From Alistipes sp. Zagget8 (GTDB lineage: Bacteria; Bacteroidota; Bacteroidia; Bacteroidales; Rikenellaceae): DNA of 64,000 bases. Below the pieces are notes generated by a model. The model was not told the origin of the DNA. It did not search any database and worked only from the letters and a program-made list of their open reading frames with translations. The DNA is taken from positions 186,001-250,000 of the forward strand of contig MSHJ01000013.1 in NCBI GenBank assembly GCA_001941065.1, read 5' to 3'. This document shows, piece after piece, positions 8,075 through 18,563 of this stretch. The first letter of the stretch is position 1; each line of letters starts with the position of its first letter. A program made the position numbers and the translations under genes.

Positions 8075-10498
8075 ATGTTGAAAAGCCGCTGCTGCCTGCT
8101 GTTCCTGCTGCTGTCGAGTCTGCAGGCCGTGGCCCAGTCTCCCGACGACGAATACTATCCCTATGCCGAACGCGAGGAGCGGCGCGACGTGCTCACGACC
8201 GATTCCGCGATCTTCTACCGCGCCGTGCAGGGTGTTTCGGACCTCTACGGCGACCATACCGACTTTAACCTGCCGCAGGTGGCACGCAGGCGCCGCGGAC
8301 TGGACTACCGCGCCTCACGTACCTCGCTTTCGGGTGTGGAACTGTCGTATCGTTACTTTTCGCTGCTCCGCCTGCTGGGGGCGGAGGAGACGCGCTGCGC
8401 AGGGCTTGCCGCGGTGCCCGGGGTGTGGAACGGCGCCGGCGGCGTCAGGTCGTTCCGCTTTCCGGAAGGGGAGCCGCTGCAACCCGGCTTCGTCTCGGTG
8501 CGCTTCACCGACCGCAACTACCTTTTCGGCGCCAAAGCCGCCGCCTCGAAGACCTTCGGCAGCGGATGGAGCCTTTCGGCTGCCGCCGATGCCCGCACGG
8601 GCCGCGACATGTATGTCGAAGGGGTCTTCACCAATGCCCTGACTGCCGGACTGCGCCTCGCGCGGCGTTTCGGCGAAGGGCATGAACTTGCCCTGCTCTG
8701 CATCGTGCCGCCCTCGACGCGGGGTACGCGCCTCTCCTCCTCCGAAGAGGCTTTTTCCCTGACGGGCGACCGTCTTTACAATCCTGCCTGGGGCTTTCAG
8801 GACGGCCGGGTCCGCAACTCCCGCGTGCGGCGCGAGACGGTGCCGCTGGCGGTCGTCGCCTATGAGGTTCCCCTGACGCCTGCCACTTCGCTCGCGGCGG
8901 CTTTCGGCGCCGAGGCGGGCGTTTCGAAATACAGCATGCTCGACTGGTACGACGCCCGGACGCCGATGCCCGACAACTATCGCTACCTGCCGAGTTATGC
9001 CGGCGACCGGGAGACCGAGCTGGCGTGGCGTTCGAACGACACGCGCTTCACACAGGTCGATTGGGACGAACTGATCCGCCGCAACCGCATGGCCGGCGGA
9101 CACGCGGTCTATGCGCTGGAAGACCGTGCCGAACGGCTTTGCAACCTCTCGCTGAACGCCCTTTTCACCACCGATGCCGACGCCCGGCTGACGTTCCGTT
9201 ACGGGATTGCCCTCCGCCGTGAAAACACACGCTCCTATAAACAAATGCGTGACCTGCTGGGGGCAGACTACATCACCGACATCGACCGCTTCCTCGTCGA
9301 TGACGACACGTACAGCAACCTTTTGCAGAACGACTTGCGGCATCCCGGCCGCACCGTCCGCGAGGGCGGCCGCTTCGGTTACGACTATGCGCTCACGACC
9401 CGCACGGCCTCGGTCCGTGTGCAGGCCGACTACCGTGCCGACCGTTTCCGCGCCGACCTTTCCGCCGAACTGGGCAGCGGGGCCGTCAGCCGCCGGGGCT
9501 ATTATGAAAAGGAGCTTTTTCCCGGGGCGCAATCCTATGGCCGTTCGCGGGTCGTGCGCTTCACGCCCTACCTGTTCAAAGCCCTTGTCGGCTGGGCCTT
9601 CACGCCGCGCAGCTACCTCGAAGCCGCCGTTTTGGCCGATGCGCGGATGCCCGAAGCGGAGAACCTCTTTTTCCAGCCCCTCTACAACAACCGTACAATC
9701 GATAACCCCGTGCCCGAACGCACCTTCGCCGCCGAACTCGGCTGGCGCCTCACGGGACCCGTGCTGGACCTGCAGGCGACGGCCTTCGCCGTGCTGACGC
9801 TCGACGGCACCGAGACGCGCCGCTATTACGACGACATGGCTTCGGTCTACTGCGATATGGCCGTCACGGGCATCGGACGCCTTTCCTATGGCATCGAAGC
9901 CGCCGCCGACATCCGGTTGTCCTACCGCTGGCGGCTGTCGCTGGCGGCCTCGGCGGGACGTTACGAATATGCCCGCGACCCGGTCGTCACGGTGCTCTCC
10001 GACGTGGACAATTCCGCCGTCGACCTGCGTGCCGTCAGCCGCATGGGCGGCTGCGAGACGGGCGGAGCCCCGCAGCTGACCGCCGTAGCCGAACTGGCAT
10101 GGTTCGGTACGAAAGGGTGGGGCTGCCGCGCTTCGGCGGGATATGCCGGGCGTCGTTTCGTCGAACCGATGCCCCTGCGCCGCACCGACCGCATCGCCGG
10201 TCAGGGCGGCATCACGCGCGAGGCTTTCGAAGCCTTCACCCGTCAGGAACGGCTTTCAGACGCCTTCACGCTCGATGCCTCGCTGTTCAAATCCTTTTAT
10301 TTCGACCGCTCGCGGCTGACCGCGGCGCTGATGCTGCGCAACCTGCTGGGCGATGCCGATACGCCCTACGGGGGTTACGAATCGTTACGTGTGCGCCGCA
10401 TCCGTCCGGGCGACGATACCCTTTACATGCCCCATGCCACGCGCTACACCTATGCGTGGCCCCGTTCGTTCTATCTTACAATCTCTTACCGATTCTGA
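8075..10498 (+). CDS. Outer-membrane beta-barrel protein, TonB-receptor-like without an obvious plug
   Basis: The protein has 807 residues from the ATG at 8075, chosen because a promoter lies just upstream and a signal peptide (1-21, ending AVAQ) follows directly. The body is rich in alternating aromatic and charged strands and ends in FYLTISYRF, typical of an outer-membrane barrel C-terminus. I see no clear carboxypeptidase-like domain and no plug with a TonB box, so it may be a barrel-only relative of TonB receptors. It stands alone, divergent from the TonB receptor operon and followed by ald. The substrate is unknown. The gene is very GC-rich, which produces long spurious frames on both strands. 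Confidence 0.7.
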   Translation: MLKSRCCLLFLLLSSLQAVAQSPDDEYYPYAEREERRDVLTTDSAIFYRAVQGVSDLYGDHTDFNLPQVARRRRGLDYRASRTSLSGVELSYRYFSLLRLLGAEETRCAGLAAVPGVWNGAGGVRSFRFPEGEPLQPGFVSVRFTDRNYLFGAKAAASKTFGSGWSLSAAADARTGRDMYVEGVFTNALTAGLRLARRFGEGHELALLCIVPPSTRGTRLSSSEEAFSLTGDRLYNPAWGFQDGRVRNSRVRRETVPLAVVAYEVPLTPATSLAAAFGAEAGVSKYSMLDWYDARTPMPDNYRYLPSYAGDRETELAWRSNDTRFTQVDWDELIRRNRMAGGHAVYALEDRAERLCNLSLNALFTTDADARLTFRYGIALRRENTRSYKQMRDLLGADYITDIDRFLVDDDTYSNLLQNDLRHPGRTVREGGRFGYDYALTTRTASVRVQADYRADRFRADLSAELGSGAVSRRGYYEKELFPGAQSYGRSRVVRFTPYLFKALVGWAFTPRSYLEAAVLADARMPEAENLFFQPLYNNRTIDNPVPERTFAAELGWRLTGPVLDLQATAFAVLTLDGTETRRYYDDMASVYCDMAVTGIGRLSYGIEAAADIRLSYRWRLSLAASAGRYEYARDPVVTVLSDVDNSAVDLRAVSRMGGCETGGAPQLTAVAELAWFGTKGWGCRASAGYAGRRFVEPMPLRRTDRIAGQGGITREAFEAFTRQERLSDAFTLDASLFKSFYFDRSRLTAALMLRNLLGDADTPYGGYESLRVRRIRPGDDTLYMPHATRYTYAWPRSFYLTISYRF

Positions 10499-10525
10499 CC
10501 CGATTGTAAAAAACCGTCCGATTTT

Positions 10526-10556
10526 TTTGGAGTTTACGATGAAATTCGTATTTTGT
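10526..10556 (+). promoter_or_regulatory. Putative ald promoter
   Basis: TTTG at 10526-10529 is followed after 19 bp by TATTTTGT, close to TAnnTTTG. It lies about 35 bp upstream of the ald ATG at 10590. Confidence 0.55.
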
Positions 10557-10589
10557 AAGGGTGAAAAAAACTTAAAATTTCCAAAAACC

Positions 10590-11696
10590 ATGATTATCGG
10601 TATTCCAAAAGAGATCAAGAACAATGAGAATCGCATTGCTCTTACCCCTGCGGGCGCTCAGGAGCTCGTGAAGCGGGGCCACACGGTTTATGTGCAGGCT
10701 GCGGCCGGTGTAAACAGCGGTTTTACCGATGATGATTATATAGGTGTGGGAGCCGAGACGCTCCCCACCATTGAGGAGGTCTATGCCCGGGCCGAAATGA
10801 TTATCAAGGTCAAGGAGCCGATTGCCCCCGAGTACAAGCTCATCCGCCGCGACCAACTGGTCTTCACCTATTTCCATTTTGCCAGCAGCGAACCCCTCAC
10901 GCGGGCCATGGTCGACAGCGGGGCGGTCTGCTGCGCTTACGAGACCGTCGAACGCGCGGACCGTTCGCTTCCGCTGCTGATTCCGATGTCGGAGGTCGCG
11001 GGCCGCATGGCGGCGCAGGAGGGGCGTTATTTCCTCGAAAAGCCCCGCGGCGGCAAAGGCGTGCTGCTGGGCGGCGTTCCGGGAGTGAAACCCGCCAAGG
11101 TCTTCGTGATCGGCGCCGGGGTGGTCGGCACGGCCGCTGCGCGTACGGCCGCCGGAACGGGTGCCGACGTTACGATCTGCGACATCTCGCTGCAGCGCCT
11201 GACCTATCTGGCCGACGTGATGCCCAAGAATGTCAAGACGCTGATGTCCTCCGAATACAACATCCGCCAGGAGCTGAAACACGCCGATCTGGTGATCGGC
11301 TCGGTGCTGATTCCGGGAGCCAAGGCCCCGAAGCTCGTCACGCGCGATATGCTGAAGGATATGGAACCCGGCACGGTGATGGTCGACGTGGCCATCGACC
11401 AGGGCGGGTGCTTCGAAACGTCGCGTCCCACGACGCACGAGGACCCCGTCTACTATGTCGACGGGATGCTCCACTACTGCGTGGCCAACATTCCGGGCGC
11501 CGTGCCGCGCACCTCGACCCTCGCGCTGACCAACGCCACGCTTCCCTATGCCATCCAACTGGCCGACAAGGGCTGGCGACGTGCGGCGAAGGAGAATCCC
11601 GAACTGGCATCGGGCCTGAATATCATCGGCGGCAAAGTGGTCTACAAACCCGTGGCCGACGCCTGGGGACTGCCTTACGAACCGCTGGAACTCTGA
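10590..11696 (+). CDS. ald: Alanine dehydrogenase
   Basis: This 368-residue enzyme reversibly deaminates L-alanine to pyruvate and ammonia with NAD. The start is the ATG at 10590 (MIIGIPKEIK), which aligns with the usual family N-terminus; upstream in-frame codons belong to the preceding gene. Known active-site positions are present: Arg15 in NENRIALTP, Lys75 in IKVKEP and His96 in YFHFAS. The NAD-binding glycine motif GAGVVGTAAA is near residue 175, and the C-terminal VDVAIDQGG carries the conserved Asp. The length is normal. It is probably monocistronic with its own promoter and a GC-rich hairpin after it. Confidence 0.95.
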   Translation: MIIGIPKEIKNNENRIALTPAGAQELVKRGHTVYVQAAAGVNSGFTDDDYIGVGAETLPTIEEVYARAEMIIKVKEPIAPEYKLIRRDQLVFTYFHFASSEPLTRAMVDSGAVCCAYETVERADRSLPLLIPMSEVAGRMAAQEGRYFLEKPRGGKGVLLGGVPGVKPAKVFVIGAGVVGTAAARTAAGTGADVTICDISLQRLTYLADVMPKNVKTLMSSEYNIRQELKHADLVIGSVLIPGAKAPKLVTRDMLKDMEPGTVMVDVAIDQGGCFETSRPTTHEDPVYYVDGMLHYCVANIPGAVPRTSTLALTNATLPYAIQLADKGWRRAAKENPELASGLNIIGGKVVYKPVADAWGLPYEPLEL

Positions 11697-11708
11697 CGCT
11701 TCCGGCTC

Positions 11709-11753
11709 CGCGGCGGCTTTCCGAACCCCGGAACGGTCCGAAAGGCCGCCGCG
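11709..11753 (+). terminator. GC-rich hairpin after ald
   Basis: A 13-bp stem with a single bulge (11709-11721 with 11740-11753) lies right after the ald stop codon. No U run follows, so termination efficiency is uncertain. Confidence 0.4.
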
Positions 11754-11800
11754 ATGCCGTAAAAAGGCGGGTTATAGTCCGAAAATTCATTCCCTTTATT

Positions 11801-11830
11801 TTTGAAATTCTTGAATAATTTGTATATTTG
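11801..11830 (+). promoter_or_regulatory. Promoter for the lipoprotein/SusCD region
   Basis: TTTG at 11801-11804 and a perfect TATATTTG -7 box at 11823-11830 are separated by 18 bp. The next plus-strand gene is the lipoprotein at 12081. Confidence 0.65.
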
Positions 11831-12080
11831 CAAGTAAGCGAATAGGTTACGATGCCCGTTTGTGTTTCGAACCGTGTAAAAAACAGGGCAAAATATTATG
11901 CGATCCGTAGGGATACGGCGGATTTTCATTACAAATCGTAATCAAACGGTCCCGAAATTTAGGTGCGAGGTTCGGCGGTGTGCGGATGTTCCGGATGCCG
12001 GGTGCCGGACGATGGTTTCCCGTACCGACTGAATATAGTGCGCTGCCTCAGAAACCGGGCGGCAACAAAAACCAAGAGTC

Positions 12081-13531
12081 ATGAAACAAATCGCCAAGAA
12101 TCTTTCCTTCGCAGGGATGTTGCTGCTCGCCGGCTTCTTTGCGTCGTGCAAGGACGACGAAGATCCCATCAAGGATCTGACCGTCAAAATTCCCCCCCCC
12201 ACGCGGGCGAATATGTAATTGAACAGGGGCAGCATTTAGAAATACCCTTTACGGTAGGTGAGGCGAAGAACGCCGAACTGACCGCCTCGGCTTCGGCCGA
12301 CAAGACCGAATACACGGTCGCAGCGACTCTTTCCGCATCCGATCCCGGATCGGGAGTCATCACGGTAACGGCACCCGATCTCATCCTTTCTCCCGTTACC
12401 GTCACCATCACCCTCAAGGTCGACGATTCCAAAACACAGCGTTCCGCAACCGGGACGGTGACCGTATCCTCGAAACTCATCGACGGGTTCACCGAGATCA
12501 CCACCCCCGCCAACTGCTATATAGCAGCTCCCGGAGCCCTCGTTAAATTCCCCGCAAATATCGGCAACACGACCGAAAAGGCCGCTTTCAAGACGGCCGG
12601 ACTCCTGTGGCAGGATGCCGCCGGAATGGTCGAACAGCTCATCGCCGCTCCCGAAGAGAATTGCGTCTATGCGATCCTCAAATCCGGTGTGAGCGGCAAC
12701 GCCGTCGTCGCCGTCAGGAACGCCGACGGAGCCGTCGTGTGGAGCTATCACCTCTGGGTGGCCGATTTCGACCCCGACGCGAGCGTCATGACCTGGACCG
12801 ACACCGAGAGCGGCACCTCTTATAAAATGATGGACCGTTATCTGGGCGCCGTCAGCAACCAGCCGGGCAGCGACCTCTCCAACGGCCTGTTCTACCAGTG
12901 GGGCCGCAAGGACCCGTTCGGGACCTCGAACTATGAAGGCAAGCTGAAAACCATGTACGACATGGCCGGCGAAGAGGTGACGCGCACCGTCGAGGCCTGC
13001 GCCGCCGAGGATAACATTCCCAATTCGATCGCCAATCCGCTGACCCATTATTCGGGTGTGAGCGGCGGCAATTACAGCTGGCTCACGACCGTCAAGGCCA
13101 ATATCGCCACCGACGTCATCAAGGACCTCTGGGGTGCCGAATCGGGCACGCAGACCAAGTACGACCCGTGTCCGGCAGGCTGGCGCGTTGCTCCGCAGGC
13201 CGCCTGGAAATTCTACAACGATGCTAATGTGACCAAGGAGGTCGTCTTTGCCGCAGGTGTCGAATCGCCTGCGAACAAGGACCAGTTGGGGCGTAACATC
13301 TCGACCGACGGCGCGACGAAATTCTATTTCCCGTCGCAGGGCGAAATCTCCCACGGAGGAGGCTACTCGAACGGTATCGGTACGAACTGGCCCAGCGGAA
13401 AAGCCTGGTCGTCGACGGTGGACGCCGCCAATTTCCGTTCGTTCGGAACGACGGTCTCGCCGACCTCGGTCAGCTATTCGGGCGGATTCTCCCAGGGATA
13501 CGAACTTCCCGTGCGCTGTGTGAAGCTCTGA
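12081..13531 (+). CDS. FISUMP-domain lipoprotein, out of frame at a poly-C tract (phase-OFF candidate)
   Basis: The natural start is the ATG at 12081 (MKQIAKNLSFAG...), which gives a signal peptide and the lipobox FASC followed by KDDED. After codon 37 a run of nine C (12192-12200) throws the frame, and translation stops after 45 residues. One extra C (or two fewer) joins it to the long downstream frame and gives a 483-residue protein. That protein has an Ig-like region, then WQDAAGMV, LFYQWGRKDPF, YDPCPAGWRV and a final PVRCVKL, typical of FISUMP-type surface lipoproteins of Bacteroidetes. It is paralogous to the next gene. The role is probably surface adhesion or structure; no enzyme motif is seen. 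The downstream frame is open to its stop, so it is not decayed. Confidence 0.8.
12192..12200 (+). repeat. 9-bp poly-C tract that breaks the lipoprotein reading frame
   Basis: Nine C follow ATT at codon 37 of the gene starting at 12081. Nine leaves the gene OFF; seven or ten would put it ON. See also 7475-7482 and 42844-42854. Confidence 0.9.
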
Positions 13532-13564
13532 TCGGATTTCAAGAACTTTTAAACCCTAATACAC

Positions 13565-15340
13565 ATGAATTTAATCAACAAACTCGGCAAGAGCCTGCTT
13601 GCCGCATTGCTGCTGACGGGGGCCGCGACCATCGTGTCGTGCGGCTCGGACGATTCGGACGACGGCCCGAAACTCGGGGAACTGAAAGCGATCTTTTCGT
13701 CGGATAATTTCTCGGTCGAGGCCGGCGGAACCGTCTCGCTGCCCTTTACCGTGACCGGGGTCGAGGGTGCCACGCTCACCCTGAGCGCCGCACCTTCCAA
13801 TACGGCTGCCACGACAAGCGTCACCAGCGATGCCAACTACTCGGGATCGGTCGAATTCACCGCCCCCGCGATCACCGACGGTGAGAAGATCACCGTGACG
13901 CTGACCGTTACCGACAGCAAGAACAACCGTTCGACGACGGCCCAGACCTCGGTGACCGTAGGTGCTTCGGAGAAGCTCGCCGTTGCGCTGAGTGCCGACA
14001 TCAAGTCGATGGCCACCAAACCCGGCGGCTCGTTCGAACTGCCCTTCACGGTGACGGGCATCGGTACGGCTACGGTGGCTTCGGATGTGACCCTGACCGC
14101 CACGTCGGGCTGGAACGCCACCTGCGAGTGGGGTTCGGACAAAAGTTCGGGCAAGATCAAGGTGACGGCTCCGGCTGCACTCACTCCGACACTCGCGCTG
14201 TCGATGACCATTTCCGACAACCACAACCGCACGGCGAAGCTCGAGGCAACGCTGACGATCGTCGAGATTTCGACCGCCGCCAATGCCGCCAACTGCCACA
14301 TCGTGGCTCCGGGCAGCACGCTGACGATCAAGGCTGTCGAGGGTAACTCGACGACCGAGCTCAATTTCAACAACGCCGCGCTCGTATGGCAGGACGCCCA
14401 GGGCATGGTGAAATCCGTTTCGGCGAACAGCTCCGAGAAGGTGGTGGTCGTACAGCTCAATGCCGGGATCGTGGGTAACGCCGTCGTTGCCGCCAAACTC
14501 GACGATGTGATCGTCTGGAGCTGGCATGTCTGGGTCACTGATTACGATCCGATGAGCGATCCGTTTGTCTGGACCGACAAGTCGACGGGTACGAGCTATA
14601 CCTTCATGGACCGGAACCTCGGTGCCAGAAATGCCAAGAAATACGACGCCGGTTCGCTCGGACTGCTCTACCAGTGGGGCCGCAAGGACCCGTTCGTAGG
14701 CGCCGACGGCACGGAATCTTCGGTCTATGTGCTCAAATACGACATCGACGGCAACCGCGTGCGCGAGGTCAGCGAGGAGCGTCCGACCTATCCGTCGAGC
14801 GACTACGAGAGCACCAATCTTCCGCTGTCGATCCAGAATCCCAACACGTTCTATTCCGCACCGAGTTCGGCATGGCCCGTCGTGGACTGGCTGACCGACG
14901 ACGCACAGCGTCAGAACCACGACCTGTGGGGCGGCGTATCGGGTTACAAGACTAAGTACGACCCGTGTCCGGAGGGCTGGAAGGTGCCCGCAGCGGGCGC
15001 TCCGTGGGGATTCCGCAAGGAGTACAAGAAGGCCGGCGCCCTCAACGACGGACAGCCCTACGACTCGACCTATCCCTGGTTCATCGAGTACGACGACGCT
15101 TATTGCATCGGCTTCCGCTACAAGCAGGCGGATTCGGGCAAGGAGTACTGGTTCCCCTTCACCGGCAAGAAGGATTGCAACAAGGGTGACCTGAACGGTG
15201 TCGGCGGAGGTGCCAACTACAACACCGCGACGTGCCAGAACACGCTGGCCATCATGGAGATACTTGCATGGGGCAATCCGGCGAGCGAGACGGGTCTCAA
15301 CCGTCCGTACGGTTCTTCGGTACGTTGCATCAAGGAGTGA
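13565..15340 (+). CDS. FISUMP-domain lipoprotein with two Ig-like repeats
   Basis: This 591-residue lipoprotein has lipobox IVSC followed by GSDDSDD, which resembles the surface-export signal of Bacteroidetes lipoproteins. Two similar Ig-like modules (about residues 35-135 and 140-235) share the phrase LPFTVTG. The C-terminal half matches the upstream paralogue: WQDAQGMV, WSWHVWVTDYDP, FMDRNLGA, LLYQWGRKDPF, YDPCPEGWKVP and a closing SSVRCIKE. It lies 33 bp after the paralogue and is followed by a terminator before susC. It has no homopolymer tract, so unlike its neighbour it is not switchable by this mechanism. The function is probably as a surface structural or adhesive protein. Confidence 0.8.
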   Translation: MNLINKLGKSLLAALLLTGAATIVSCGSDDSDDGPKLGELKAIFSSDNFSVEAGGTVSLPFTVTGVEGATLTLSAAPSNTAATTSVTSDANYSGSVEFTAPAITDGEKITVTLTVTDSKNNRSTTAQTSVTVGASEKLAVALSADIKSMATKPGGSFELPFTVTGIGTATVASDVTLTATSGWNATCEWGSDKSSGKIKVTAPAALTPTLALSMTISDNHNRTAKLEATLTIVEISTAANAANCHIVAPGSTLTIKAVEGNSTTELNFNNAALVWQDAQGMVKSVSANSSEKVVVVQLNAGIVGNAVVAAKLDDVIVWSWHVWVTDYDPMSDPFVWTDKSTGTSYTFMDRNLGARNAKKYDAGSLGLLYQWGRKDPFVGADGTESSVYVLKYDIDGNRVREVSEERPTYPSSDYESTNLPLSIQNPNTFYSAPSSAWPVVDWLTDDAQRQNHDLWGGVSGYKTKYDPCPEGWKVPAAGAPWGFRKEYKKAGALNDGQPYDSTYPWFIEYDDAYCIGFRYKQADSGKEYWFPFTGKKDCNKGDLNGVGGGANYNTATCQNTLAIMEILAWGNPASETGLNRPYGSSVRCIKE

Positions 15341-15368
15341 TGACGGCCTCGAAAGTGTAGAAATCGGA

Positions 15369-15403
15369 GGGGTTGCCGGCCTGACAAGCGGGCAACCCCT
15401 TTT
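15369..15403 (+). terminator. Rho-independent-type terminator between the lipoprotein pair and susC
   Basis: A 9-bp perfect stem GGGGTTGCC/GGCAACCCC (15369-15377 with 15391-15399) is followed by TTTT. It sits 35 bp before the susC start, so it may attenuate expression of the SusCD genes from the upstream promoter. Confidence 0.75.
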
Positions 15404-15437
15404 ATCAGCAATTCAAACCCGCTTAAAACAGCATGAA

Positions 15438-18400
15438 ATGAAGAGATTTCTGGCAACAGTCATAGCCTGTGTGGCGATCTGCGCCGTGTGGGCCCAGTCC
15501 CGCACGGTGCGGGGCACCGTGACCGATGCCGCCGACGGATCGCCCGTGGTGGGCGTTGCCGTCACGGTGGAGAACGGAACCGCGGCTGCGGTCACCGGGC
15601 TCAAGGGCGACTATACGATCAAAGCCTCGCAGGGGCAGACGCTCGTTTTCTCGTTCCTGGGCATGACCACCTAGCGACACAAGGTCGGCGCGGCCGACGT
15701 GATCGACGTGAAGATGGCCGCCGACAACAAGGTGCTCGACGAGGTGATCGTCGTGGCCTACGGAACGACCAAGAAAGAGACGTTCACCGGTTCGGCCGAG
15801 ATCGTCACCGCCGAGAAGCTCAAGGACCGTCCCGTGACGGACGTCACCAAGATGCTCGACGGACAGGTTGCGGGCGTCATGTCGACCTCGGGCGGCGGAC
15901 AGCCGGGCAGCGGCGCCGAACTGCGCATCCGCGGTTTTGGATCGATCAACGCCTCGAACTCCCCGCTGCTGGTGGTCGACGGCGTGCCGTTCGACGGCGA
16001 CCTGAATTCGATCAACAGCAGCGACATCGAGTCCATGTCGGTGCTCAAGGACGCCTCGGCGGGAGCTTTGTACGGGGCCCGCGGCGCCAACGGCGTGATT
16101 CTGATCACGACCAAACAGAACGCCGGACGGGGCGAAGCGCTCAGCGTGCACCTGAGCGCCAAGGTGGGCGTCAGCTCGCGGGCCATTCCCTCCTACAACA
16201 CGATGTCGGCCCGCGAATATATGGAACATATGTACCTGGCGTGTTACAACGACCTGGTCTATACGGAGGGCTACCTCCCGTCCGTGGCCGCGGGGATGAC
16301 CACCAGCCGGCTTGCACGCCAGATCCTCGGCACGGACAATATCTATAATATATATGACAAGGAGATCGGGCAGCTTTTCGACGCCAACGGCAAGATCGTG
16401 AAGGATGCCCGTCAGAAATACAACGAGAGCTGGCTCGACGAGGCCGAAGCGAAATGTCCGGTCCGTCAGGAGTATCAGGTCTCGGTCAACGGTTCGGGTA
16501 AGAACAGCCGCTATCTCGCTTCGCTGAGCTACCTCAACGAGGAGGGTACGCTCAAGACCACCGGTTTCGAACGTTATACGGTGCGTGTCGGGGCGGATTT
16601 CTCGCCCAAGAAATGGCTCGATTTCGGGGCCAATGTCAACTATGCGCACACCGACAGTGAATTTCTCGGTTCGGAGGGCACGGCCAACAACACCAATGTC
16701 TGGTATTCGGCCATGCTGATGGCCCCGATCTATCCGGTCTATAAGAAGAATCCCGACGGCAGCACCGTTTACGAAGATGACAAAAAGGTCTTCGACTACG
16801 GCTCGTCGCGTCCGGCCGGGGCGCAGAACAACCGCAACTCGGTGGCGACGCTCTTCGACGACGACTATTACACGCTGACCGACAACGTCAGCACCCGCGC
16901 CTATGTGGGTTTCAACTGGAACGGGTTGAAATTCACCTCCAATATCGGCGTGGACAACGTCAACGCCTACGAGACGACCAATTACAATCCCTTTTCGGGC
17001 AACGCCGCCGGCACGGGCCGCCTTACCAAGGAGAGCAGCCGTATGATGAGCTATACGTGGAACCAGCTGTTGTCCTACAAGACGCAGATCGGCCGGCACA
17101 ATATCGACGCCATGGCGGGCCACGAGTTCTACAACTACAATATGCGCTATATCATCGCCGAGCGCACCGGATTCCCCTTCGCCGATTACGACGACCTGGG
17201 CATGGGCTCGACGCTCGCCGAGGCCAATTCGGCTTCCGACAACTATTCGATCAATTCCTACCTGTGCCGCGTCAACTACGATTTCTCCGACCGTTACTAT
17301 TTCTCGGCGAGCTTCCGCATGGACGCCTCCTCGCGTTTCAAGAAGGAGAACCGCTGGGGAGCCTTCTGGTCGGTGGGCGCTTCGTGGCGCATTTCGCAGG
17401 AAAAGTTCCTGAGCGACGTGAGCTGGATCGACAACATCACGCTCAAGGCCAGCTACGGCGTGCAGGGCAACGACAACCTCGGTTCCTACTACGCCTGGCA
17501 GTCGCTCTACGACATGAACTACCCGAATGCCAACCAGTCGGGTGCGGTCATCAACTCGATCGAGAATCAGGACGTGACGTGGGAAAAGAACGGCAACCTC
17601 AACGTCGGCGTCGAGTTCCGCCTGTTCGACCGGCTCACGGGCACCGTCGAATGGTATAATCGCAAGACCACCGACCTGCTGCTGGAGTACCCGATGGCCA
17701 TTTCGCTCGGTTTCCCGGGCTATTACGCCAATGTGGGCAGCATTGTCAACCGCGGTTTCGACATTACGCTGGGCGCCGACATCGTCACGACGCGCGACTG
17801 GCGCTGGAACGTCACGGTGATGGGTTCCACGCTGAAGAACAAGGTGCTGAAGCTCACCGACAACGGCGAGGACATCGTCAACGGCGTCTACATCATTCGC
17901 GAGGGGCAGGAGATCAACACCTTTTATATGTCCAAGAGCGCGGGAGTCGATCCGACCACCGGCGAACAGCTCTACTGGGCTTATGAGAAGAACGCCGACG
18001 GCAGCATGAAACCCGGTTCGGAGTACGTGACCAACGACGCCACGGTGGCCGCCGGCTGCAAATACCTGCAGGGCAGCCGCATTCCCGACATCTACGGTTC
18101 GATCTCGTCGTCGCTGAAATTCCGCGGTTTCGACCTGGGGCTGCTGTTCACCTATTCGCTCGGGGGTAAAATCTACGACTCGATCTACAACGCCATGATG
18201 GAACCGTCGTTCGTCGGACAGACCTACCACCGCAACGCCCTGCGCACATGGACCGCCCCGGGGCAGCGGACCGACGTGCCGCGCACGACGACCACCGCCT
18301 CGACGCAGATCACCGACCGCTACCTGGTCGACGCCTCGTATTTCGCCGTGAAGAACATTTCGCTGGGTTACAGCCTGCCGAAGCGGCTGCTGGGCAAAGT

Positions 18401-18557
18401 CGGCATCGAGTCGCTGCGCGTCTACCTCGCTGCCGACAGCCCGTGGATCTTCACCCACCTGAAGGGTATGAATCCGCAGGCCAGCTTCACGGGTTCGACC
18501 TCCTATTCCTATACGCCCAACCGCACGTTCACGCTGGGTGTGGACTTAAAATTCTAA
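15438..18557 (+). pseudogene. SusC/RagA-type TonB-linked receptor with an in-frame amber stop at codon 79
   Basis: The gene reads from ATG 15438 (signal peptide ending VWAQ, then a CarboxypepD-regulatory-like domain) to the stop at 18557, 1040 codons in one frame, except for a TAG at 15672-15674. The context FLGMTT-stop-RHKVG suggests a CAG (Gln) to TAG change, since the receptor carries on in the same frame with DEVIVVAYGTTKKETFTGSA and a complete plug and barrel ending TLGVDLKF. A restart at GTG 15699 would lack the signal peptide, so the product would not reach the outer membrane. The SusD gene follows at 6 bp. It could be a real lesion, strain variation or a sequence error. Confidence 0.85.
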
Positions 18558-18563
18558 ACTGCG

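Larger units (their letters stand above)
11697..12080 (+). promoter_or_regulatory. Intergenic region and long leader of the FISUMP lipoprotein operon
   Basis: No gene is seen in these 384 bases. They hold the ald hairpin, then a promoter (TTTG 11801-11804, 18-bp spacer, TATATTTG 11823-11830), then about 245 nt of 5' leader with a small hairpin CCGTA-GGGA-TACGG near 11905. The leader is long for this phylum and might be regulatory. Confidence 0.5.

Noticed and set aside
7628..8257. A minus-strand frame of 209 codons across the intergenic region
   Set aside because: It covers two promoter blocks and the start of a plus-strand gene and shows no family signature.
15423..18458. A minus-strand reading frame opposite the amber-containing SusC
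   Set aside because: It is longer than the plus-strand restart frame but lacks any recognisable motif; the SusC frame is the real gene.
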